Assembly (NCBI GenBank): GCA_030848545.1
Contig: JAVDCA010000012.1
Span: 1-64,000 of the forward strand
DNA from: Astrobacterium formosum
GTDB taxonomy: Bacteria > Pseudomonadota > Alphaproteobacteria > Rhizobiales > Xanthobacteraceae
Length of the DNA: 64,000 bases
Direction of reading: 5' to 3'
The notes below the pieces were generated by a model. That model saw nothing but the letters and a program-made list of their open reading frames with translations, had not been told where the DNA came from and searched no databases. The position numbers and the translations under genes are program-made. Shown here piece by piece: positions 49,074 to 56,853 of this stretch. The stretch's first letter is position 1. Every line of letters starts with the position of its first letter.

Positions 49074-50105
49074 ATGCTGCTGACACGCGATGCGGACACG
49101 ACGCTTGCCGACTGGCAACAAAGGGCGCGCGCTCTCGAGCACGAAGTGAGCAAGGCGGTGATCGGCCAGGACCGGGTGATCCGCCTAGTCACGATCGCGG
49201 TATTTGCGCGCGGGCATGTGTTGCTGGAAGGCGATGTGGGGGTCGGCAAGACGACCCTCCTGCGTGCGGTGGCGCGAGCGATTGGTGGTTTGTTCGAGCG
49301 GATCGAAGGCACCATCGATCTGATGCCCACCGACCTGATCTATCATGCGCATCTCGGCGAAGACGGAAAGCCGCGCGTCGAGCCGGGTCCGTTGATTCGC
49401 CATGGCGGCGATCTCTCGATCTTCTTCTTCAACGAAATCAACCGCGCGCGGCCCCAGGTGCACTCTCTGCTGCTGCGTCTGATGGCTGAGGGCAGCGTCA
49501 CGGCTTTCGGCCGCGAGTACCGATTTCCTCATTTGCAGGTTTTCGCCGATCGCAACCGGGTCGAGCGCGAAGAGACATTCGAGTTGCCGGCGGCGGCGCG
49601 CGACCGTTTCTTCATGGAAATCGAAGTGCCCGCACCGGTGAACCCGGAAATTCGCAGGCAGCTCGCGTTCGATCCGCGTTTCCACGATATCGACGCGTTG
49701 ATCTCCCGCGTGCGCGGCGAGATCGTCGACCATAGTGCGCTTGCCACCGTTGCGCGCGCGATCCAGGTCGGCGTGCGCGCCAGTGAGGTCCTCCAGACCT
49801 ACATAACTTCCCTGTGGGCGGCGGTGCGGACGCCGCAGGAGTTCGGCATCGAGATCGATGGCGTCGATATGGAGCGTCTCGTGCTCGGCGGCGCCAGTCC
49901 GCGTGGCGTGTCGTTTCTGGTCCGGGCGGCGCGCGTGCGCGCCTGGCTCGAGGGCCGCGACATGGTCGTGCCGGAGGATCTGCGCGAAGTCTTCTTCGAG
50001 GTGATGGCGCACCGGATATTCCTCGATCCCGTCTACGAACTGCGCCGCGATCGTATCGTGCGGGAGTTGTGCAAGGCGGCAATCGATGCGGTTGCGGTAC
50101 CATGA
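49074..50105 (+). CDS. mxaR: MoxR-type AAA+ ATPase MxaR
   Basis: A 343-residue MoxR ATPase. Walker A is GDVGVGKTTL, Walker B with the MoxR signature is SIFFFNEINRARPQVHSLLLRLMAEG, and sensor and lid regions follow (NRVEREETFELPAAARDRF). It acts in the cytoplasm with the DUF58 and von Willebrand A proteins encoded downstream, in inserting calcium or maturing methanol dehydrogenase. The stop overlaps the mxaS start (ATGA). The region between mxaI and this ATG has in-frame upstream starts without ribosome-binding sites, so ATG 49074 is used. Confidence 0.92.
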   Translation: MLLTRDADTTLADWQQRARALEHEVSKAVIGQDRVIRLVTIAVFARGHVLLEGDVGVGKTTLLRAVARAIGGLFERIEGTIDLMPTDLIYHAHLGEDGKPRVEPGPLIRHGGDLSIFFFNEINRARPQVHSLLLRLMAEGSVTAFGREYRFPHLQVFADRNRVEREETFELPAAARDRFFMEIEVPAPVNPEIRRQLAFDPRFHDIDALISRVRGEIVDHSALATVARAIQVGVRASEVLQTYITSLWAAVRTPQEFGIEIDGVDMERLVLGGASPRGVSFLVRAARVRAWLEGRDMVVPEDLREVFFEVMAHRIFLDPVYELRRDRIVRELCKAAIDAVAVP

Positions 50106-50992
50106 CAGGCGCAGGAAGCCCCGATGCCGACCACTCCATTCCGATGCCGGAACTGCAGCCGCTTGCGTATCGGTTGCGCTGGCGGCCGCGTGATGCGTTC
50201 ATCGGCGCACACCCCGGTGGTGGCGAGGGCGCCGGCGGCACGTTCCAGCGCCACGTGCCGTTGCTGCGCCATCCGGACCCGCGCCGGATCGACTTGCGGG
50301 CGACGTTTCGCGATCCCATGGAAGAGATCCATGTGCGCCAGTACACCAAACGCAGCGCTATCGTGGCCGTCGCCGTCGTCGACTTGTCCGGGTCCATGGG
50401 ATTCGAGGGTCGGGTCACTCGGATGCGTGTCGTGGCGGAGCTTTGCGCCACGTTGGCACTCTCGGCGCGGCGAATGGGGGATCGTTTCGCTCTGATCGGG
50501 TGCGATGCAGATGTCCGCGATGATGTTTTCGTGGCCCCCACCCGCCATCCGGGAGTGGAAGTCGAGGTGTTCGATCGCCTGATGCGGGCGGTTCCCCAAG
50601 GGGAGAGTACGGCCGGACTGCTCGCCGTCGCAGACCGATTGCCGGCAAGGCCCAGCCTCGTCTTCATCATCTCCGATTTTCTCATGCCTCTCCCCCGGGT
50701 CGACGAGTTGATGAACGCATTCTGGCGTCACGACGTCGTGCCGGTCGTCGTGCGCGATCGCGGCGAGGAGCAGGACCTGCCCGCCTGGGGGCTGATCGAA
50801 CTGCGCGATCTCGAGACGGGTCGCCGCCGGCTCACACTCATGCGCCCGGCCCTGCGTGAGGCGTGGCGCCGCGCCGGTCAGGCGCGCCGTGTCGAGCTCG
50901 ACAGGTGCTTCCGCCGGCGCGGCCGGGTACCGTTTCATGTCGTCGACGGGCTCGACGCGGACGCACTCGCCGAGCACCTTCTCGCTGGATGA
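50102..50992 (+). CDS. mxaS: DUF58 protein MxaS
   Basis: A 296-residue DUF58-type protein. The conserved part RRIDLRATFRDPMEEIHVRQY is followed by a von Willebrand A-like fold with a metal-site motif DLSGSMGFEGRVTRM and SLVFIISDFLMPLPRVDELM. It starts in a four-base overlap with mxaR, consistent with the MoxR-DUF58 partnership. Members of this pair act in cofactor insertion into periplasmic metalloenzymes. There is no membrane segment, so a cytoplasmic or peripheral location is likely. Confidence 0.88.
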   Translation: MTGAGSPDADHSIPMPELQPLAYRLRWRPRDAFIGAHPGGGEGAGGTFQRHVPLLRHPDPRRIDLRATFRDPMEEIHVRQYTKRSAIVAVAVVDLSGSMGFEGRVTRMRVVAELCATLALSARRMGDRFALIGCDADVRDDVFVAPTRHPGVEVEVFDRLMRAVPQGESTAGLLAVADRLPARPSLVFIISDFLMPLPRVDELMNAFWRHDVVPVVVRDRGEEQDLPAWGLIELRDLETGRRRLTLMRPALREAWRRAGQARRVELDRCFRRRGRVPFHVVDGLDADALAEHLLAG

Positions 50993-51002
50993 GGGCCACG
51001 TG

Positions 51003-51938
51003 ATGTACGCCTCGTTGGTGCTCGCCCGCGTCGCCGCCGTCATGCTCGCCGTCATATTCACCATGATGGTCCAGGCATCCGCCCAGGTGCGGTCGGTCCA
51101 TGTGCAGGCGCCGCGGCCGTTCGGCTATTTCATCGGCGACGTGATCCGCCTCCAGGTGGACATCGCCGTCGACGCGCCGTTCACGATCGTTTCCGGGTCG
51201 CTTCCGAAGCCGCGGTCCGTCAATTACTGGCTCGACCTGCGCTCCGTCGCGGTGGACGATCGCGGCACCCGGGCGAATGAACGGAGCTATCGGATCGCTC
51301 TCGAATACCAGACCTTCTATGCGCCGCTGGAGCCGCGCGCGCTGACGATTCCGGGCTTCACGGTCACCATGAGCGACGGCAGCGCCCGGATCGCGGCCGA
51401 GGTGCCCGCATGGGCGTTCCTGATGTCGCCCTTGAGGGAGATCAGGCCGCAGCAGGGCAGGCCGGATGCCTTGCTGCGCGCCGATGTGGCGCCGCCGCCG
51501 GCGTCGGCTGCGCAGGCGGTCGTCGTTGCGATCGGATGCGGCGCCGCCGCGCCGGCGCTGTTCGGTGCTCTCGCGCATTATTACGCATGGTGGCCCTTCT
51601 CGCGATCGCGTCGGCGGCCGTTCGCCCGTGCGCGGGTTGCCACGCGCCGGGCGCTGGCCGGCGAAGTGCATGCGGAGGGATATCTCGCCGGCCTTGTGGC
51701 GCTCCACCGCGCCTTCGACGCGGCGGCCGGCCGGACCGTGATGGCCGAAGACGCGAAGGCTTTCGTGGCGAGCGCGCCAACCTTCGGCCGGCTCGAGCCG
51801 GAAATCGAACGGTTCTTTCAGGCATCGCGGCGCGCATTCTTCGGCGCAGACCCGGAAGGCGCAATGGCGTCGTTTCCGCCAAACGCGCTCTCCACCGCTG
51901 CGGCGCGGCTCGCCGCCGCCGAAAGGGCGGCGACATGA
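51003..51938 (+). CDS. mxaA: MxaA, membrane protein for methanol dehydrogenase maturation
   Basis: A 311-residue protein with an N-terminal signal/anchor (residues 8-27, cut likely after QASA) and a periplasmic beta-rich part (VRSVHVQAPRPFGYFIGDVIRLQVDIAVDA). A second membrane segment lies near 180-200, with a cytoplasmic helical tail ending ERAAT. The FGY-IGD motif and gene position between mxaS and mxaC identify MxaA, which is needed for calcium incorporation into methanol dehydrogenase. GAGG lies eight bases before the ATG. The stop overlaps mxaC (ATGA). Confidence 0.87.
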   Translation: MYASLVLARVAAVMLAVIFTMMVQASAQVRSVHVQAPRPFGYFIGDVIRLQVDIAVDAPFTIVSGSLPKPRSVNYWLDLRSVAVDDRGTRANERSYRIALEYQTFYAPLEPRALTIPGFTVTMSDGSARIAAEVPAWAFLMSPLREIRPQQGRPDALLRADVAPPPASAAQAVVVAIGCGAAAPALFGALAHYYAWWPFSRSRRRPFARARVATRRALAGEVHAEGYLAGLVALHRAFDAAAGRTVMAEDAKAFVASAPTFGRLEPEIERFFQASRRAFFGADPEGAMASFPPNALSTAAARLAAAERAAT

Positions 51939-52990
51939 GCATCGCCGTCGACCATCCGGCGGTGCTGCTTTTGCTGCTGCTCGCCTTGCTGCCGTTTGTC
52001 GCGACCATGCTGGCGGCGTCGGGTCATCCCTCTCTCGCCGCGGTGCCCCGTGACGGTCTTTCGGTATTCGCCGATGCGACACTGCGGGTGGCGGCCGCGG
52101 TGGCGATCGCGGCGATCGTCCTGGGGCTTGCGGGCATCCACCGGCGCCAGCAATTGATCGAGCGGCAAGGCCGGGGGGCCCACATCGTGCTCCTGATCGA
52201 TCGGTCGGCCAGCATGGACAACAGCTTCGCCGGCCGCAGCCCGACCGGCGAAGACGAGTCGAAGTCGGCGGCCGCTCGGCGTCTCATCGCCGACTTCGTC
52301 GCGCGCCGGCCTCACGACCGTATCGGCATCGCGGCATTCTCGAGCTCGCCGATGCCGGTCGTGGCGCTCACCGACCACCACGCGGTGGTGCAGGCGGCCA
52401 TCGGCGTGATCGATCGGCCCGGCCTCGCATCGACGGATGTCGGTCGCGGCCTCATGCTCGCGATGACGATGGTCGAAGAGGGAACACCGGACGCGCCGCG
52501 CGCCGTAGTCCTCGTTTCCGACGGGGCGGCGGTGATCGACAGGCGGGTGCAGGCGGCGCTCCAGGATGCCGCGACGCGTGCGCCGGTCAATCTGTACTGG
52601 CTGTTTCTGCGCACGCGAGGCAGTCGAAGCATCTTCGAGCCGCCGGCGACAGGCGAACTCGACACCCCGCAGGCCAATCCGGAACGCCATCTGCACCTGT
52701 TCCTGTCGCGGCTTGGCCTTCCTTATCACGCCTTTGAAGCGACCTCTCCCGCCGCCGTCCAGCAGGCGATCGCCGAGATCGACAGGCAGGAGGCGCGGCC
52801 GCTGCGCTATTTCGAGCATGTTCCGCGTCGCGATCTCGCCGGACCCGCCTACGCGACGGCGTTGATCGGGGTCATGCTCCTGCTGGCCGCAAAGCTCGCC
52901 GAGCGCGGCCTAGCCGCCGAGCGGGGACTGGCCGCCGAGCGGGCGGCGTCCCGACAAAAGCGCCGGGAGACGATGCGGGAGGTGGCGTGA
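51935..52990 (+). CDS. mxaC: von Willebrand A-domain membrane protein MxaC
   Basis: A 351-residue protein with two N-terminal membrane helices (about 9-27 and 50-68). A von Willebrand A domain follows, with the metal-ion site motif DRSASMDNS and later STDVGRG and LVSDGAAVID, and a C-terminal membrane helix near 310-325. The tail contains AAERGL repeats from an 18-bp tandem repeat. It belongs to the MxaACKL set required for calcium insertion into methanol dehydrogenase. Overlaps with mxaA (ATGA) and mxaK (GTGA) show tight coupling. Confidence 0.88.
   Translation: MSIAVDHPAVLLLLLLALLPFVATMLAASGHPSLAAVPRDGLSVFADATLRVAAAVAIAAIVLGLAGIHRRQQLIERQGRGAHIVLLIDRSASMDNSFAGRSPTGEDESKSAAARRLIADFVARRPHDRIGIAAFSSSPMPVVALTDHHAVVQAAIGVIDRPGLASTDVGRGLMLAMTMVEEGTPDAPRAVVLVSDGAAVIDRRVQAALQDAATRAPVNLYWLFLRTRGSRSIFEPPATGELDTPQANPERHLHLFLSRLGLPYHAFEATSPAAVQQAIAEIDRQEARPLRYFEHVPRRDLAGPAYATALIGVMLLLAAKLAERGLAAERGLAAERAASRQKRRETMREVA
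52895..52942. repeat. 18-bp tandem repeat at the 3' end of mxaC
   Basis: Units ctcgccgagcgcggccta and gccgccgagcggggactg are followed by a partial third copy, encoding LAERGL-AAERGL-AAER. The repeat lengthens a helical, charged tail after the last membrane segment. Confidence 0.65.
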
Positions 52991-53622
52991 GCATGCACCC
53001 CTCAGCCGTCGATCGCGCGAAGTCCGCGCACACCGGGCGTTTCGTTGAACGCTGGTTGCCCCAATGGGCGCAGGTGCGCGGCGCGTTCATTGTTGCGGCC
53101 CTTGGAATCGTCGTTCTGGCGGGGGCAACGTCGGTCTGGCTCGTGGTGTCGGCATGGCATGACAACAGGACCATTGCGGGCCTTGGCGCCGGACGTGATC
53201 TGCCGGTCGGTGCCGGTGCACGAGCCGAGGTCGTGTTCGCGCGCGCCAGCTTCCTGCTCGATCGCGACCGCATAGACGAGGCGCAGGCGCTCGTCGACGA
53301 TATCGAGGCAGGCGGCAATCCGCGGCTGCTTGCAGCCTTTCGGTACAACATCGCCAACGCACGGCTGCGGAAGGCTTTCGATCTGCTCGAACAGAACCGG
53401 ATCGATCCGGCGATCCCGCTCGTGCGCCTCGCCAAGGACGATTACAGGGCGTCTCTCGCGCTTGTTCCGGATGAATGGGATGCCCGCCACAATCTCGACG
53501 TGGCGATGCGTCTCGTGCGGGACTTTCCTCAGGTCGGGCAAGGCCTGGAGGAGGATGCGCCCCCCGAGCCGCCGAAGCAGCTGTGGACCGATCTGCCCGG
53601 CCTCCCGAAGGGGCTGCCGTGA
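52987..53622 (+). CDS. mxaK: MxaK, accessory protein of methanol dehydrogenase
   Basis: A 211-residue protein with one membrane helix near 35-55 (GAFIVAALGIVVLAGATSVWLVV) and a periplasmic helical domain with TPR-like pattern (LLDRDRIDEAQALVDDIEAGGNPRLLAAFRYNIANARLRKAFDLLEQNRIDPAIPLVRLAKDDYRASLAL). It starts at a GTG overlapping the mxaC stop (GTGA); ATG 52993 two codons later is possible. The gene order identifies MxaK. Its stop shares a base with mxaL (TGATG). It acts in calcium insertion with MxaA, C and L. Confidence 0.85.
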   Translation: MSMHPSAVDRAKSAHTGRFVERWLPQWAQVRGAFIVAALGIVVLAGATSVWLVVSAWHDNRTIAGLGAGRDLPVGAGARAEVVFARASFLLDRDRIDEAQALVDDIEAGGNPRLLAAFRYNIANARLRKAFDLLEQNRIDPAIPLVRLAKDDYRASLALVPDEWDARHNLDVAMRLVRDFPQVGQGLEEDAPPEPPKQLWTDLPGLPKGLP

Positions 53623-54614
53623 TGGTGCGCTTTCGCGATCTCCGCCTCGGTCTCCTGGTCGCGGCGCTTGTCGCGCTCGGCGTGGCACTGGCCGGGCCGA
53701 GCTGGACATTGCCTCGCACAGCCTACGACTTCATCATCGTCGTCGACATTACCGGCAGCATGAATGCACGGGATTACACGTTAGATGGACGTCCGACGTC
53801 CCGACTCGATGCGGCGAAACGAGACGTTAGGGGATTGATCGCCCAGGTATCCTGTCGATCACGCGTCGGTCTCGGTGTCTTTGCGGAGCGACGCAGTTTT
53901 CTCCTGTTCGAGCCGGTCGAGCTCTGCGTGAACTTCTCGGCGGTCGACGAGGCGATTGCGGCTCTCGACTGGCGCATGGGGTGGGAGGGTGACAGCCACG
54001 TGGCGTCGGGCTTGTTGCGTGCGCTCGAGATCGCCCGCGACCTGGATGTGGATCTCGTTTTTCTGACTGATGGCCACGAGGCCCCGCCATTGCCCGCGTC
54101 CGGTCCACCGGCCTTCGAGGGCGAGCCGGGCAAGGTCCGGGGCTTGGTTGTCGGAGTAGGGGAAACGAAACCCGTGCCCATTCCGAAGTTCGACGACACC
54201 GGCCGCGAAATCGGATTCTGGAGCGCCGCCGACGTTCCGCACGAGAACCGGAGCGGCGCGCCGCCGACCGATGCCTCGAGCCGTCCCGGCTGGCATCCGC
54301 GCAATGCTCCATTCGGAGCCGCCGACCTTACCGGCAACGAGCACCTTACGGCGGTGCGCGAGGATCATCTTCAGGCGCTCGCCCGGGAAACAGGCCTCGG
54401 CTATGTGCGCCTGGCGGAGGATGCCTCGCTCCCGACGGAGCTTGCCGCGCAGGCGCGCCGACGCCTGATCGGGACGTCCGTCGATCTGCGCCCTCTCCCC
54501 GCCGCGCTCGCGCTCGCCGCCCTGGTGATGATCCTCGCAGGGCTTCCGGTCATCGAGACGTTTCGCATCCGCCGCCGCCCTCCAGATTGGTCCGTCGTGG
54601 AAAGGAAGAAGTGA
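53622..54614 (+). CDS. mxaL: von Willebrand A-domain membrane protein MxaL
   Basis: A 330-residue protein with an N-terminal membrane helix (9-26). The von Willebrand A domain has the metal site VDITGSMNARDY and DLVFLTDGHEAPPLP, and a C-terminal membrane helix lies near 300-318. Together with MxaC it forms the pair of vWA proteins associated with MoxR ATPases. Two cysteines occur in the domain (SCRSR and ELCVN). It is coupled to mxaK and mxaD by TGATG overlaps on both sides. Role: methanol dehydrogenase maturation at the inner membrane. Confidence 0.88.
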   Translation: MVRFRDLRLGLLVAALVALGVALAGPSWTLPRTAYDFIIVVDITGSMNARDYTLDGRPTSRLDAAKRDVRGLIAQVSCRSRVGLGVFAERRSFLLFEPVELCVNFSAVDEAIAALDWRMGWEGDSHVASGLLRALEIARDLDVDLVFLTDGHEAPPLPASGPPAFEGEPGKVRGLVVGVGETKPVPIPKFDDTGREIGFWSAADVPHENRSGAPPTDASSRPGWHPRNAPFGAADLTGNEHLTAVREDHLQALARETGLGYVRLAEDASLPTELAAQARRRLIGTSVDLRPLPAALALAALVMILAGLPVIETFRIRRRPPDWSVVERKK

Positions 54615-55156
54615 TGCCGATTCGAATGTTCGTCGCGTTTGTGTTCGCCCTTCTGCTCTCATTGCAGGCGTCACCCGGCTTCGCACATGGGCCTACGCCG
54701 CAGAAAATCGAGCACAGGATCACGGTCGCGAGCTCTCCGACCGTTGTCTGGGCGATCGTCGGAGACTTCCCGAATCTGGCCGCCTGGCATCCGCTCGTCT
54801 CGCAGAGCACCGGAACGGGCGGCAACGGCAATGGCGCCGAGCGCACCGTGACGCTGAAAGGCGGTGGCGTGATCGTGGAAGGCCTCGACGAGTACGACGA
54901 GGCTGGACGCAACTATACGTATCGTCTGTCGCGTGAGAATCTCGAAGCCTTTCCGGTCAGCTTCTACACCGCGACCCTCACCGTGAATGCGGCCGGCGAC
55001 GGCAGCAGCGAGGTCATCTGGCAGGGACGCTTCTACCGCGGCGATACGGGCAATTATCCTCCGGACAACCTGAACGACGCGGCCGCAATCGCCGCCATGA
55101 CGAACTATTTCAACGTTGGCCTCGAAGGTCTGAAGGCAAAGATCGCAGGACACTGA
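54614..55156 (+). CDS. mxaD: MxaD, periplasmic SRPBCC-fold protein
   Basis: A 180-residue secreted protein; residues 1-24 (ending PGFA) are a signal peptide. The mature part is a polyketide cyclase/SRPBCC fold: EHRITVASSPTVVWAIVGDFPNLAAWHPLV opens the domain and YFNVGLEGLKAKIAG is its C-terminal helix. MxaD stimulates the interaction of methanol dehydrogenase with cytochrome cL in Methylobacterium. GGAAGAAG precedes the ATG, and the start overlaps the mxaL stop. It is the last mxa gene here; mxaE, mxaH and mxaB are absent downstream. Confidence 0.88.
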   Translation: MPIRMFVAFVFALLLSLQASPGFAHGPTPQKIEHRITVASSPTVVWAIVGDFPNLAAWHPLVSQSTGTGGNGNGAERTVTLKGGGVIVEGLDEYDEAGRNYTYRLSRENLEAFPVSFYTATLTVNAAGDGSSEVIWQGRFYRGDTGNYPPDNLNDAAAIAAMTNYFNVGLEGLKAKIAGH

Positions 55157-55467
55157 CCCGGCGACGGCTCATACCGTCTCGATTCATCCGTCTGGTGTCG
55201 AGGTTGATGCGGCGCGTGCGGGGACGCGGAAGCATCAAAGCTAGGCGAGGTAATACCAAAATCCGCCGATCATGACTTGTCGTTGCGAGGAGCGAAGCGA
55301 CGAAGCAATCCAGGGCCCCGAAGAAAGGACTGGATTGCTTCGCTTAAGCCTGTCATCGGGCCGGTCCTTCAGCGCGTTTACGCGCGTCTTCAACGCGCTA
55401 TGGATCCGGATCCGTTGGCGCGCAATGACGGGAGAGCGGGATCGGTCAAGGTCAATGAAAGTTGGTA
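55157..55467. other. Intergenic region after mxaD
   Basis: No gene is recognised. Most of the stretch is a dispersed-repeat element (about 55279-55441, listed separately) between the convergent mxa operon and a leftward gene pair. The element's inverted parts could serve as a transcription terminator for both. Confidence 0.5.
55279..55441. repeat. REP/BIME-like dispersed repeat
   Basis: The left part contains gttgcgaggagcgaagcgac and gaagcaatccag; the middle has the inverted ctggattgcttcgct; the right ends ggcgcgcaatgacggg. This pattern is familiar as a high-copy intergenic palindromic repeat in Bradyrhizobium/Rhodopseudomonas-type genomes. Genome-wide copies cannot be checked here. Confidence 0.65.
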
Positions 55468-56853
55468 TTATCTGTCCGACACTGAGGCGCCTGTCGTGTC
55501 CTCGTGATCAGCCCGAGGACGGACGATGGCGCGTCGCCGGAGCGCCCGGCTCTGGGCGAGATCGAATACCTGGAGCGGCGGCGATACGACGGCACAAAGG
55601 CGGCTCTCGTCGGCCAGCTTTCGAAAAATGTCGGCCGTGACGACGTGCGCAGGCGTCACGACGAGGACGCTGTCCACCGAAGCCGCGGAGAAGGCCGCAT
55701 GCAGATCGTCACGAGTGGTGCACAGGACGACTTCGAGCTGGCAGAAGTCCGCCGGGTCCGCCGCGAAGGCATGCGCCAGCGCCTCCACCGTCGATGCTAG
55801 TGCCCGCGAACCGCGCGATTGCGAGTCACGCACGATGGCCATGGCACACCTGCCGGTCGTCGTCACTCCGGGCATGGATAATTCTGGCGGCCCGGTGCGT
55901 TCCGCAGGGCGCACAGGCCGCGACCATTCCGGCACCGCCATAACACATTCACCGGCGAAGCCCTTTACAGACTGTATCGCGACGGGCTGGTCGACCTCGG
56001 GAAGCCAGAGCGTGTCGAGCGCAGTCTGGCTCGTCACGAGGCACCATGCCTGGTCGAGCAACTGCATGTCGTCGACCGTGCGAAATGCCCGGCAGAACTT
56101 CGTCCAGGTGAGCAGCAATGCCTCGGCGGCCGGCCGTCGGCCGAAATAGAGCGTATGGGGCGAAAGCTGCCAGTCGGTTCGTCTGCGAACCGCGAAGTCG
56201 CAGTCGAATTCCAAGGGCCGAGCCACACTGGCGTCCCCGCCGGTCGCTTGCGTTCTCCACACGACCGCCTGCGTGCAGGCCTGCCATAGCGTCAGCAGGC
56301 GCTCGGCCCGGGATTTGCCGTGATCCGTACCGGGTTCGCGCAGCGACATCGCGGCCGGCGCCTCCGCATTGTGGATCGTGCATTTGGCGTTTCTCCCGGC
56401 GTGCCCACCCCACCACAACTGATGCGGACCCTCGGTGCCATCGGCGCCGACGATGCCGAAGCCCGAAAGGCGCGACTTGAGGGCGTCATAGGCGGAATCT
56501 TCGCCGCACGGAATCACCAGAGCACCGTCCTGCGCGAGCGTCTGGTCGAGGCGTTCGAGTTGCAGGCGGCCGGGCGGCTCGACTACGACGAGGAGCCGGC
56601 ACTCTTCGGGCGCGGGGCGCAGGCCGGTCCACACGAACGGCGTACCCAGGCGGGCCGCCAACCACGCCAGGCGCCGACGTTGCTGCGTATTCACGGTCAC
56701 GCCGTGTTCGCGTCGCAGTGTGTCGGCGAGCGCCTCGATGGAATCTGGGGGCTGTGGGCTGCTCATCGATGGGTCAGGCGCCTGTGATGTGTTCGTGGTT
56801 TTCACGAGCGGCAGCAGCGGATCAGGCGCAAAGACCGCAAGTTCCTCCTTCAC
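55468..56853 (-). CDS. Hypothetical protein coupled to a large HAD-type protein
   Basis: A protein of about 461 residues whose start overlaps the upstream gene's stop by four bases (ATGA). A conserved-looking segment is DWQLSPHTLYFGRRPAAEALLLTWTKFCRAFRTVDDMQLLDQAWCLVTSQTALDTLWLPEVDQ, which has the flavour of glycosyltransferase-like folds (D-D and W-L-P motifs), but no family can be named. A second copy-like alpha/beta part follows (VLCTTRDDLHAAF...VLVVTPAHVVTADIFRKLADESRLCAVVSPP). There is no signal peptide. Coupling to a HAD phosphatase-like protein and proximity to flagellin suggest surface-sugar or flagellin modification; this is inference. Confidence 0.62.
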   Translation of the reverse strand: MKEELAVFAPDPLLPLVKTTNTSQAPDPSMSSPQPPDSIEALADTLRREHGVTVNTQQRRRLAWLAARLGTPFVWTGLRPAPEECRLLVVVEPPGRLQLERLDQTLAQDGALVIPCGEDSAYDALKSRLSGFGIVGADGTEGPHQLWWGGHAGRNAKCTIHNAEAPAAMSLREPGTDHGKSRAERLLTLWQACTQAVVWRTQATGGDASVARPLEFDCDFAVRRRTDWQLSPHTLYFGRRPAAEALLLTWTKFCRAFRTVDDMQLLDQAWCLVTSQTALDTLWLPEVDQPVAIQSVKGFAGECVMAVPEWSRPVRPAERTGPPELSMPGVTTTGRCAMAIVRDSQSRGSRALASTVEALAHAFAADPADFCQLEVVLCTTRDDLHAAFSAASVDSVLVVTPAHVVTADIFRKLADESRLCAVVSPPLQVFDLAQSRALRRRAIVRPRADHEDTTGASVSDR

